Part shown: positions 8,883 to 17,711 of the stretch, piece by piece
Position numbering within the stretch: the stretch's first letter is position 1
Layout: each line of letters begins with the position of its first letter
Assembly: GCF_046480435.1 (NCBI RefSeq)
Contig: NZ_PKGC01000013.1
Direction: 5' to 3' (one strand)
DNA from: Limnospira platensis
Lineage (GTDB): Bacteria > Cyanobacteriota > Cyanobacteriia > Cyanobacteriales > Microcoleaceae
DNA: 64,000 nt
Program-made: the position numbers and the translations under genes
Notes under the pieces: generated by a model
What the model saw: only the letters and a program-made list of their open reading frames with translations
Told to the model about the DNA's origin: nothing
Database searches by the model: none

Positions 8883-9332
8883 TTAGCTATCCGCTGCATC
8901 AGAAACATCATCAATAGTCCGTTGTGCAGACTTCTTAGCCTCTCCTACTTTTTCCTTAACTACATCAGCAGTATCTTCTAACTGTCGTTTAGCTTCCTTA
9001 GCCATATCTCCACCTTCCTGCTTAACTACATCAGCAGTATCTTCTAACTGTCGTTTAGCTTCCTTAGTCATATTTCCACCTTCTTCCTTAACTATACCCG
9101 TAGCCTCTTCCACCTTAGTCTGTACTTCCGCACCCAGGTCTTCAAGTTCCTGACGAAAATCACTCAAATTTTCAGCTACATTTTCCTGAGACTTACCCGC
9201 CTCTGAATTATCGTAACTAGCAGTTTCCGTGGTGCCGCAAGCTGCTGTCACCAATAGTAAAGTCACCGCCATTAACATTGTCACCAAATGACCTACTTTT
9301 AGAGACTTGAGAAAATCAGACAGTTTTTTCAT
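8883..9332 (-). CDS. Small lipoprotein with LEA-like 22-residue repeats
   Basis: The protein starts MKKLSDFLK at 9332, where AGAGG lies 7 nt upstream; a further in-frame ATG at 9371 has no such support. A hydrophobic segment ending in the lipobox VTAAC marks a signal-peptidase II site. The rest is charged and helical, built from three 66-bp units that begin at 8956, 9022 and 9088. They encode 22-residue repeats around KEAKRQLEDTADVVK, amphipathic as in late-embryogenesis-abundant or YtxH-like stress proteins. About 149 residues. Function is unknown; a membrane-anchored stress or envelope role is inferred. Confidence 0.8.
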   Translation of the reverse strand: MKKLSDFLKSLKVGHLVTMLMAVTLLLVTAACGTTETASYDNSEAGKSQENVAENLSDFRQELEDLGAEVQTKVEEATGIVKEEGGNMTKEAKRQLEDTADVVKQEGGDMAKEAKRQLEDTADVVKEKVGEAKKSAQRTIDDVSDAADS

Positions 9333-9541
9333 CAAAAAACCTCTTAAATTAACTGCAAATTTTAAACACAAAATAAATCGATCTGCCCTTTAGTATCACA
9401 AATTATGAGCCAGTTGGTATCTATCGTAAGGTAGACATCCTGTCCAATTTTCATTTTAGTATTTATACCGGATATTTTACCGATACCATGCTTTGAGAAT
9501 ATGGCTAGAGTCACCCCTCCCATATCTACGCGCGATCGCCA

Positions 9542-9755
9542 TTAAAGTTGAGCAACTGCTTGATATATACCCTGTAGATAATCTGCAATATCCTCTATTT
9601 CTAAACCCAAAATACTATAGTCTAGTAAAACTTGACGGGTGGGGGTTTCATCTTCCTGGTTAGCAAATTCAACTAAGCGTTTTTGTGGTAGACCCTGGAG
9701 GTCAACCTGAAACTATTACGATGGCGTAACTGTATCGGGAATAGGGAGGAAGGGT
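9542..9755 (-). pseudogene. Duplicated 3' end of the FUSC-type gene
   Basis: On minus this encodes a near-copy of the C-terminus of the membrane protein at 10702-12936, from IPDTVTPS to the terminal GIYQAVAQL and stop, with a few substitutions (for example LGLEIEDIAD for LALEIEDMAD). The downstream flank is copied too: the block near 9485-9541 resembles 10648-10701. The offset is 1160 bp. It has no start or 5' part, so it is a truncated duplicate. Its upstream end merges into the tandem array. Confidence 0.85.
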
Positions 9756-10640
9756 TTTTGTGGTAGACCCTTGAGGTCAACCTAAAACTATTGCGATGGT
9801 GTAACTGTATCGGGAATAGGGAGGAAGGGTTTTTGTGGTAGACCCTTGAGGTCAACCTAAAACTATTGCGATGGTGTAACTGTATCGGGAATAGGGGGGA
9901 GGGTTTTTGTGGTAGACCCTTGAGGTCAACCTGAAACTATTACGATGGCGTAACTGTATCGGGAATAGGGGGGAGGGTTTTTGTGGTAGACCCTTGAGGT
10001 CAACCTGAAACTATTACGATCGCCTAACTGTATCGGGAATAGGGAGGAAGGGTTTTTGTGGTAGACCCTTGAGGTCAACCTGAAACTATTACGATGGTGT
10101 AAGTGTATCGGGAATAGGGGGAAGGGTTTTTGTGGTAGACCCTTGAGGTCAACCTGAAACTATTACGATGGTGTAACTGTATCGGGAATAGGGAGGGAGG
10201 GTTTTTGTGGTAGACCCTTGAGGTCAACCTGAAACTATTACGATGGCGTAACTGTATCGGGAATAGGGGGAAGGGTTTTTGTGGTAGACCCTTGAGGTCA
10301 ACCTGAAACTATTACGATGGTGTAACTGTATCGGGAATAGGGGGAAGGGTTTTTGTGGTAGACCCTTGAGGTCAACCTGAAACTATTACGATGGTGTAAG
10401 TGTATCGGGAATAGGGGGAAGGGTTTTTGTGGTAGACCCTTGAGGTCAACCTGAAACTATTACGATGGTGTAACTGTATCGGGAATAGGGAGGGAGGGTT
10501 TTTGTGGTAGACCCTTGAGGTCAACCTGAAACTATTACGATGGTGTAAGTGTATCGGGAATAGGGGGAAGGGTTTTTGTGGTAGACCCTTGAGGTCAACC
10601 TGAAACTATTACGATGGTGTAAGTGTATCGGGAATAGTTT
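9679..10640. repeat. Tandem array of thirteen 74/75-bp units
   Basis: The core TTTTGTGGTAGACC starts at 9681, 9756, 9831, 9905, 9979, 10054, 10128, 10203, 10277, 10351, 10425, 10500 and 10574. The units are nearly identical; the period alternates 74/75 because of a variable G/A run. They derive from codons near the 3' end of the flanking FUSC-type gene (homologous copy at about 10838-10912). CAAGAG of the gene is replaced by TAATAG or CAATAG in the units, putting stops in the original frame, so the array is non-coding. There are no variable spacers, so it is not CRISPR. Confidence 0.95.
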
Positions 10641-10701
10641 CTGATACCTGGCTGGAGAATATAACTATGTCAACCCCTCCCATGGCTACGCGCGATCGCC
10701 A

Positions 10702-12936
10702 TTAAAGTTGAGCAACTGCTTGATATATACCCTGTAGATAATCCGCCATATCCTCTATTTCTAAAGCCAAAATACTATAGTCTAGTAAAACTTGACGGGT
10801 GGGGGTTTCATCTTCCTGGTTAGCAAATTCAACTAAGCGTTTTTGTTGTAGACCCTTGAGGTAAACCTGAAACTCTTGCGATGGCGTAACTGTATCGGGA
10901 ATAGGGGGGAGGGGACTTTGATATTTTAGGGAAGTTTCCAACTGTGACAACCCCAAATCAATGCGACTAACAAAGGTTGTTAATGCTGGGTGAGGGTCTG
11001 TACCACTAAAATCATTTAATTGGTCAATTAAAACAGTGATAGATCGACTGAACCGAGTTAGGTTAGTCATTAGAGTTAAAGCTATTTCAATTTGGAGTTG
11101 GGAAGTTTGCGGGTCATCAATCAGTTTTTGTAGAGAAATTTGGGCGTTAAATTGAGCGAGTCTATTCTGATGACGTTGTTTACTGATAGCATGATAATCA
11201 GCAGATTGATTATTAGATAAGTAAGAATTGATGACTATATGGAAATAATCCCGACTACAACTAATAGCATCAGTGGCTAGTCTCCAGAATTGTTGTTCCT
11301 GGCGATCGCGAAATAGAAAGAATGCCGCCATAAAAGCTAATCCCGAACCAATTAAAGTAGCAATTACTCGCAGAGTCGCGACCCAAGCATTCTCAAAAGT
11401 TAGGCTGTGTTCGAGAGTCACAGCATATACAGTAATGAAAAAAACGGCGACTCCATAGTTAAACCTGAGCAAAGAAAAAGCCACGGAAACCGACATAATA
11501 GCAATGGCTTCTAAGCCAGCTTGGGTGTAAATAAACACAGTTAAAACCGGAGTGATTAACGCGCCTAAAACTGTCCCTAAAATTCTTTGAAAAAAACGGC
11601 GAAATGTGCTACCAAAATCATGCTGTAAAACCAATAAGACAGTTAAGCTAATCCAGAAGCCTCTGGGGATAGATTCAATAGTAGCGATCGCCACAGCTAC
11701 CGATGTAGCAATAGCCAGTCGGAGTCCATGACGGAAGATAGCAGAATCGAAACTGAAGTTATCTAACAGAGGTTGAAACCAAGGTTGCTCAAGTTTTTCC
11801 AACAATATAGTTATTTCTGACAATTCCGAGTTATTTTCTCCCCCAATGGTAGTGGGTTTCATTTCCTGTACAACTAAAAAGGTTCTTTCCAGTAGAGAAA
11901 TTAATCTATTTAGCACTTCTATCAACCGGACTAGAGCAATTAAACTCACATAAGCATCTACCTGATTACCAATAGTTTGACGTTGAAAAGATTGTTGTTC
12001 ATCCAAGGCTTGGGTAATTTGTTTAAGGCGGTCACAGTTAACTTGAGCGGGTTGATTGCGGATTGTCTGGACTAGATTTTCCAGATTAACAACTATTTCT
12101 TTAAAAGCCTCATTTAACAAGATTTTAACGGTCATATTTTCCGGCTGGTCTCGATGAATACCTGATAACTTAATTAAGGTAGAGATAGCCGTCATCAAGT
12201 ATTCAATATCTTGAATCAAAATCACTGCCGCTTGTCCGATTTCGGAAGTCCCTCGGCGACCTTGGCGGTTGATGACTAAAGCATCCTTAGCTAATTGTAG
12301 TTTTTCTCGCCATCCTTTAACCTGCTGTAATTCCGAGACAGATAAACTGGTAGAATTATTTAAAACTACTTGTATATAATCAGCGATCGCCGCATAACAA
12401 TCAGCTATGGCTTTTTTGAGGGGGAGATAAGGTTGTAGGGGCCAAAAAATGAACCATAAAGCGATCGCCCAAATTCCTCCCACCAAAGCAATAAACATCC
12501 TTTCTCCCGCGATTATGATATCTCCTGGGGGAGTATGAATAGTAAACAGAAATAAAATCCCCGCGACAATTCCCGTCATTACCCCAGGATGTCCATAAAC
12601 TGCAGCATATCCTACCCCAAACATCCATAAAAAAGTTATCAGTAATTTTAGCCAAATAATATGGGATATCAAAGTTCCCAAACCTATAGCTAAAAGACCT
12701 GCTAACAGGGTGGCGATCGCTGTTTTAGCCCGAATTTTATAAGGACCACCCACCGCACCCAAAATAAAAAATACCCCCGTTAAACCTATATAAAATCCCG
12801 TCTCTGGATAACCCATTAACCGACCGATTACCAAAGGAACCGCTAAAGCTATACCTGCGCGAATACCTCGGTATGCTTCGATGGTCTTTTCAAATTGCAA
12901 CAAAAAATTAAACAGGTGATTATTTGCTAAATTCAT
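10702..12936 (-). CDS. FUSC-family (aromatic acid exporter/fusaric acid resistance-like) membrane protein
   Basis: About 744 residues from the ATG at 12936, giving MNLANNHLF. A longer in-frame start at 13041 would lie deep inside the upstream gene and is less likely. Two homologous membrane halves, each with about five or six hydrophobic segments (roughly 30-175 and 400-540), are separated by and followed by cytoplasmic helical regions. This is the FUSC/YccS architecture seen in efflux or aromatic-acid export proteins. The substrate is unknown. The start overlaps the stop of the GGDEF-EAL gene by 17 bp, suggesting translational coupling. Its 3' end has been duplicated and amplified downstream. 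Confidence 0.8.
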   Translation of the reverse strand: MNLANNHLFNFLLQFEKTIEAYRGIRAGIALAVPLVIGRLMGYPETGFYIGLTGVFFILGAVGGPYKIRAKTAIATLLAGLLAIGLGTLISHIIWLKLLITFLWMFGVGYAAVYGHPGVMTGIVAGILFLFTIHTPPGDIIIAGERMFIALVGGIWAIALWFIFWPLQPYLPLKKAIADCYAAIADYIQVVLNNSTSLSVSELQQVKGWREKLQLAKDALVINRQGRRGTSEIGQAAVILIQDIEYLMTAISTLIKLSGIHRDQPENMTVKILLNEAFKEIVVNLENLVQTIRNQPAQVNCDRLKQITQALDEQQSFQRQTIGNQVDAYVSLIALVRLIEVLNRLISLLERTFLVVQEMKPTTIGGENNSELSEITILLEKLEQPWFQPLLDNFSFDSAIFRHGLRLAIATSVAVAIATIESIPRGFWISLTVLLVLQHDFGSTFRRFFQRILGTVLGALITPVLTVFIYTQAGLEAIAIMSVSVAFSLLRFNYGVAVFFITVYAVTLEHSLTFENAWVATLRVIATLIGSGLAFMAAFFLFRDRQEQQFWRLATDAISCSRDYFHIVINSYLSNNQSADYHAISKQRHQNRLAQFNAQISLQKLIDDPQTSQLQIEIALTLMTNLTRFSRSITVLIDQLNDFSGTDPHPALTTFVSRIDLGLSQLETSLKYQSPLPPIPDTVTPSQEFQVYLKGLQQKRLVEFANQEDETPTRQVLLDYSILALEIEDMADYLQGIYQAVAQL

Positions 12937-15900
12937 CCGAATATTTACTCTCAGGAATACACAAGAATTGTTGAGATAATAACTCCGTGATTTCACTAGC
13001 CGGAACAGGTCGAGAAAATAAATAACCTTGGGCGGCTTCACAACCGAGTTTTTTTAACCAGTAGAATTGTTCCGGTGTTTCCACACCTTCAGCAATTACA
13101 TGAAGTTTCAGTAATTTACTTAAAGCTATAATTGATTTGGCAATCACCTGGTGGCGGTCACTCAAATTTTCTGGACTCACAAAAGAACGGTCAATTTTGA
13201 GACTATTAACAGGTAATTGGTGCAAATAACTAAGGGAAGAATAACCAGTCCCAAAGTCATCAATACTTAAACCAATACCTTTGGCTTGAATTTGGCTGAG
13301 TAAATCACAGGTTTTTTGAACATTCGCTACCAACATACTCTCGGTAATTTCCATAACTAAACTATTATGGTTCAGATTATAACTATTTAACACTTCGTCA
13401 AGTTGTTCTAGTAAAAAACCTTCTAATTGTTTAACTGAAAGGTTGACACTCATTTTTAAACAATGACTGGGAAATTGATTTTTCCACTCTTCTAATTGTT
13501 GACAAGCCTTGTGTAATAACCATTTACCTATAGGTATAATTAAACCCGTGTTTTCCGCAATTTCAATAAAGTGACCAGGGGATAAAAGACCCCTTTCGGG
13601 ATGCTGCCAACGCACCAGTGCTTCTAATCCCTGAATCTTCTGAGTTTTGATATTAACAATAGGTTGATAATATAAAACTAACTCATTGTTTTTTATGGCT
13701 TTTCGTAGGTCATTCTCTAGGTGCATTTGTTGTACAGCGTGGAAGTGCATCAAGGGGTCAAATATGGCATATCTCCCTCGTCCTTCATGTTTGGCTCGAT
13801 ACATGGCTAAATCGGCATCCCTGAGTAAATCTTCGGCTTTTTCGTGGCGGTTTGTTCGCGCTACTATGCCAATACTACTATTAACAAATACCTCTCTTTC
13901 ACCTATTTGTAAAGGTGATGTCCGCAGACTTTCTAAAATTCGCTCGGCTACCCGTATTGCTTCATGTATCACCTCTAAATATTCTAAGACAATCACAAAT
14001 TCATCCCCTCCTAGGTGCGCCAATAAATCAGTATCTCTGACAAAGTTTTTGATGATTTTTGCCACTAATGACAGCATTTTATCACCAATTAAATGACCTA
14101 AACTATCATTGACAACCTTAAAATTATCTAAGTCTAAAAACAGGATAGCTAACTGCAAATTTTCATTATTTTGGGCTCGTTTTAAAGCCATATCTAGCTG
14201 TGCCATTAGGTGGGTACGGTTAGGGAGTCCGGTTAAACTATCGTGAAGAGCATCATATTTTAACTGTTCTTCTGCTTTAATGCGATCGCTAACATCCCTA
14301 GATGCACTCTGTAAATGTCTCACCTCTCCCTGGTTATCTAAAATTACTTTGGTGAGAGTTTCCAACCAGATATATTCTCCATTTTTTTTGCGGATTTGAT
14401 AAATTATTGGACGAGATATTCCCGGTAAAATACTGAGGGAATATTCCATACATACCTGATATAATTCCTGGGATTGGAAAATATCAGTAGGTTTTTTACC
14501 AATCAGTTCTTCTGGGGTATATCCTAGCAATATTTCACTAGAGGGATTCACATATAAATAACTGCTATCAGGGGCGTGTAAACATACTAAATCACTCATA
14601 TTTTCAGTGACTAAACGCAGACGTTCTTCACTTTCAGCTAAGGCGATTTCTATCTGTTTGCGATCGCTAATATCCATAATTAGGGTATCCCATATAATAT
14701 CCCCATTATCATGGCGTTCTGGCTGTCCTGCTGATTGCAACCATTTCAATTTTCCCGAAGGAGTAGTAATCCGCCATTGCCAAAACCATGGGGCTAGATT
14801 ATTAGCTGAAATCAGTACAGATTCATACATTGACTCTAGATCATCTGGATGCACCATATCCCACAAAATCTTAGCATCTTTAACAACAGTGTCCGCCCTA
14901 ACTTCCCACAATTCATAACAGCCTTCACTCATATATAAAACCTGATCAGAACCGTCTGGGTGCAGCACATATTGAAAAATTGCCCCCGGTACATTAGCCG
15001 CCATCTTTTGAAAACGCTGTTCACTTTGTATCAGGGCTTTTTCAACTTGATTACGGCGCTTAATTTCTACACCCAATAAACGATTCCACACCAATAAAAC
15101 CACTACCCCAGCAATGGTTGTATATATCCCTAAATTGATTAAAATTTCCTTCATTTGTTGCCTACCAAATTTAGCCGGTGGTTGTAGCCAGCGTCTGTAG
15201 GCTTGATAATAAGCAGAATTAGCATCCCTTTTCATCTCTAATATTTGCTGGTCAAGGGCGGCTAAAATAGCATAATTTTCACCTCTTGCCGTGACAAAAT
15301 GTAGTCGAGAAGGGTTAATTAAAATATGGGTTCTCGCTAAATTATAGACCGATGAAGCCTCCCAACCATAGAGATGATTTACCACACCCGCATCAACTTC
15401 TCCATTGGCAACTAGCTCAAAAATCTCCTGAAAACTAGAGGCTTCCACTAATTGCGGTTGAACGGCAAAAGCCTCGGCTTTTTCTATCAATAATGACTGT
15501 TGAATACTACCAGCTAATACAGCTACTTGTTTTTGATGTAAGTCGATAATCGAGTTAATAGAAATTCCCGGTCTTCCATAAATCTCCGACCAACTTACGA
15601 GGACAACTTCTTGGTTAAAATCAAAACGGCGATCGCGTTCTTCCGAGTGAGCCACATCGACCATTAAATCAAGCTGTCCTTCCTCCAATAATTCTAAGCA
15701 TTGATTCCACTCACAGGGGATATACTGCAACTGCCAATTTTCCCTCCTCGCCATAAACTTCAGTATATCTACCCAGAACCCGGTAGGTTTACCATTTTCA
15801 TCAATAAAAACCTTGGGTTTATTTTCGTATACACCAACCCGAACTATATCGACTGTACCTTTAACTGGTGCAGCATCTACCCCTAAGTACATAGATATAA

Positions 15901-15949
15901 TCAAGCAACTACTAAACGCTGCGACAAAATTCATTTTATGATGATTCAT
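12920..15949 (-). CDS. Periplasmic solute-binding sensor with PAS-PAS-GGDEF-EAL (c-di-GMP turnover)
   Basis: 1009 residues. A signal or anchor segment is followed by a family-3 solute-binding domain (about 37-265, with GFWVDILKFMARR and GQLDLMVDVAHSEERDRRFDF). Next are one membrane helix (about 275-292), two PAS/PAC units (about 310-435 and 440-560), a GGDEF domain and an EAL domain. GGDEF is canonical (HLGGDEFVI) with an RxxD inhibitory site five residues before it (RDTD). EAL has LEALVRW, DDFGTGYSSL and EGVET. Both activities could therefore be real, and the ligand domain probably senses a small molecule. It is the first gene of a two-gene unit with the FUSC-type gene. Confidence 0.92.
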   Translation of the reverse strand: MNHHKMNFVAAFSSCLIISMYLGVDAAPVKGTVDIVRVGVYENKPKVFIDENGKPTGFWVDILKFMARRENWQLQYIPCEWNQCLELLEEGQLDLMVDVAHSEERDRRFDFNQEVVLVSWSEIYGRPGISINSIIDLHQKQVAVLAGSIQQSLLIEKAEAFAVQPQLVEASSFQEIFELVANGEVDAGVVNHLYGWEASSVYNLARTHILINPSRLHFVTARGENYAILAALDQQILEMKRDANSAYYQAYRRWLQPPAKFGRQQMKEILINLGIYTTIAGVVVLLVWNRLLGVEIKRRNQVEKALIQSEQRFQKMAANVPGAIFQYVLHPDGSDQVLYMSEGCYELWEVRADTVVKDAKILWDMVHPDDLESMYESVLISANNLAPWFWQWRITTPSGKLKWLQSAGQPERHDNGDIIWDTLIMDISDRKQIEIALAESEERLRLVTENMSDLVCLHAPDSSYLYVNPSSEILLGYTPEELIGKKPTDIFQSQELYQVCMEYSLSILPGISRPIIYQIRKKNGEYIWLETLTKVILDNQGEVRHLQSASRDVSDRIKAEEQLKYDALHDSLTGLPNRTHLMAQLDMALKRAQNNENLQLAILFLDLDNFKVVNDSLGHLIGDKMLSLVAKIIKNFVRDTDLLAHLGGDEFVIVLEYLEVIHEAIRVAERILESLRTSPLQIGEREVFVNSSIGIVARTNRHEKAEDLLRDADLAMYRAKHEGRGRYAIFDPLMHFHAVQQMHLENDLRKAIKNNELVLYYQPIVNIKTQKIQGLEALVRWQHPERGLLSPGHFIEIAENTGLIIPIGKWLLHKACQQLEEWKNQFPSHCLKMSVNLSVKQLEGFLLEQLDEVLNSYNLNHNSLVMEITESMLVANVQKTCDLLSQIQAKGIGLSIDDFGTGYSSLSYLHQLPVNSLKIDRSFVSPENLSDRHQVIAKSIIALSKLLKLHVIAEGVETPEQFYWLKKLGCEAAQGYLFSRPVPASEITELLSQQFLCIPESKYSDEFSK

Positions 15950-16134
15950 TTTAATTCAGTCTATCATATAATAGATAGTAGCAACCCCATACTAAAATCC
16001 GCCCAATCTTATGCTTATAGAGCAGTAGTTGACAGTTTCCCCATCCCCAGGAATAATCAGTAAGTATCTATTCCCTCTGGTTACATCTGTTGAACCCAAC
16101 AGACAGCCAGAGACTACCTTGTTGATGTTAATCA

Positions 16135-16812
16135 ATGGCAATTATCGAAGGCATCAAAATCGGCTGTCAAAAAATACAACCCTCCCTAAGTTCAGAGGAA
16201 GCAGCCAGGTGGCTATGGCGTGATTTATCCTTTAACTTAGAACCTGGCATACAATTAGGCTTAGTTGGTGCCACCGGAACCGGAAAAAGTTTATTATTGA
16301 GAGCGATCGCCTGCCTTGACCCCCTAGATGAAGGAGAAATCAGATATTTAGATCGGCCCCTGAGCGCCTGGAATTTGCCCTTGTACCGCTCACAAGTCAT
16401 TTACCTACATCAACGCCCCATCATGTTCGAGGGTAGTGTAGAAGCCAACCTAAAGGCAGTCTATCAACTCGCCATTAACTCCCACCGTCGCTATGACCCT
16501 CACCAAGTCCGAGACCTACTGGAAACCTTTGACCGCCACCCTGATTTTCTCTACCAACCAGCCACCAACCTATCAGGGGGAGAAAGTCAACTTGTGGCAA
16601 TTATCCGAGCCCTACAACTAGAACCAATGGTTTTGTTATTAGATGAATGTACAGCATCTTTAGACCCAGAAACCACCCACAAAGTCGAAGAGGCGATCGC
16701 CTTCTGGCTGTCTGCTAACCCCCAACGTGCTTGCATTTGGACTAGCCACGACCCCCAGCAAATTCAACGAGTGACCAACCAACAACTTATCCTTTCTCCC
16801 TATGTCGGATAA
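16135..16812 (+). CDS. ABC transporter ATP-binding protein, FetA/YbbL type
   Basis: 225 residues of a stand-alone nucleotide-binding domain: Walker A GATGTGKSLLL, Q-loop region YLHQRPIMF, signature LSGGESQ, Walker B VLLLDECTASLD and H-loop TSHD. All catalytic residues are present. The stop overlaps the next gene's start by 11 bp. That partner is a FetB/YbbM (UPF0014) permease, so the pair is probably the FetAB type, linked in E. coli to iron export or homeostasis. The transported ion here is not shown by the sequence. Confidence 0.85.
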   Translation: MAIIEGIKIGCQKIQPSLSSEEAARWLWRDLSFNLEPGIQLGLVGATGTGKSLLLRAIACLDPLDEGEIRYLDRPLSAWNLPLYRSQVIYLHQRPIMFEGSVEANLKAVYQLAINSHRRYDPHQVRDLLETFDRHPDFLYQPATNLSGGESQLVAIIRALQLEPMVLLLDECTASLDPETTHKVEEAIAFWLSANPQRACIWTSHDPQQIQRVTNQQLILSPYVG

Positions 16813-17608
16813 TTACCTTTCCCTCAGTTATGGACAACTAGGCGCATCAGTTTTATTAATTATAATCAACGTCGCCCTATCCATCCAATTACGCCTAGGT
16901 TTAGAACGCTCCCTCGCCATAGCATCACTGCGGTGCGTAGTACAATTATTGTTAGTCGGCTATATCCTAGAATGGTTATTCGCCCTGGATAACCCCTGGG
17001 TAGTATTAGCGATCGCTCTATTAATGGCAGCCATAGCCGGAATATCAGCAGTAAACCGAACATCGCGCCGTTTTGCGGGAATCTATTGGCGGAGTTTACT
17101 GTCAGTATTAGTATCAGCCTTTTTAATCACCAACCTATCAGTCATCGGCATCATTCAAGTACAACCTTGGTACAATCCCCAATATTTAATCCCTCTGTTG
17201 GGAATGATCCTCGGAAACACATTAAACGGAATTTCTTTAGGCTTAGACAGGTTTATGGAAGGAGTCGTCAGTAACCGTAATGGCATTGAAACCCTACTCG
17301 CCCTAGGTGCTACCAGGTGGGAAGCCAGCCATAAACAAATTCAGACCGCAGTCCGAACCGGGATGATACCCATCATTAACTCTATGATGGTTATGGGTGT
17401 AGTTAGTTTACCCGGTATGATGACTGGTCAAATTTTAGCCGGAGCCAGTCCCCTTGATGCTGTACGCTATCAGATTATAATTGTGTTTGCGATCGCTTCC
17501 GCGAGCGCCCTCGGAACTCTCGGAGTCGTCATACTAGCCTGGGGGGCCCTATTCAGTCCCAGTCACCAACTCCTAAGCGATCGCCTCCATCACATCACCA
17601 AAAACTGA
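16802..17608 (+). CDS. ABC transporter permease, FetB/YbbM (UPF0014) family
   Basis: 268 residues, with about seven hydrophobic segments spread over the length. The motif GMILGNTLNGISLGLDR is typical of the UPF0014/FetB family, as is the LALGATRWEA loop, which resembles the EAA coupling loop. GMMTGQILAGASP also matches. It is translated from an ATG inside the last codons of the ATPase gene, implying coupling. Located in the plasma membrane. Confidence 0.85.
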   Translation: MSDNYLSLSYGQLGASVLLIIINVALSIQLRLGLERSLAIASLRCVVQLLLVGYILEWLFALDNPWVVLAIALLMAAIAGISAVNRTSRRFAGIYWRSLLSVLVSAFLITNLSVIGIIQVQPWYNPQYLIPLLGMILGNTLNGISLGLDRFMEGVVSNRNGIETLLALGATRWEASHKQIQTAVRTGMIPIINSMMVMGVVSLPGMMTGQILAGASPLDAVRYQIIIVFAIASASALGTLGVVILAWGALFSPSHQLLSDRLHHITKN

Positions 17609-17711
17609 GTTGTTATCATGGAACGACTATCACCACTCCTGAAATATCCTAATTTTGTGTTACAAAGGATCCTGGCATCAACTGCGATCGCATTTCATCA
17701 TATAGGCAGCC

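Noticed and set aside
9673..9855. Minus-strand ORF reading LTSRVYHKNPSSLF
   Set aside because: It is a repeat-generated frame in the tandem array, out of register with the parent gene.
9679..10640. CRISPR array
   Set aside because: Units are contiguous 74/75-bp copies with no unique spacers, and they derive from a neighbouring coding sequence.
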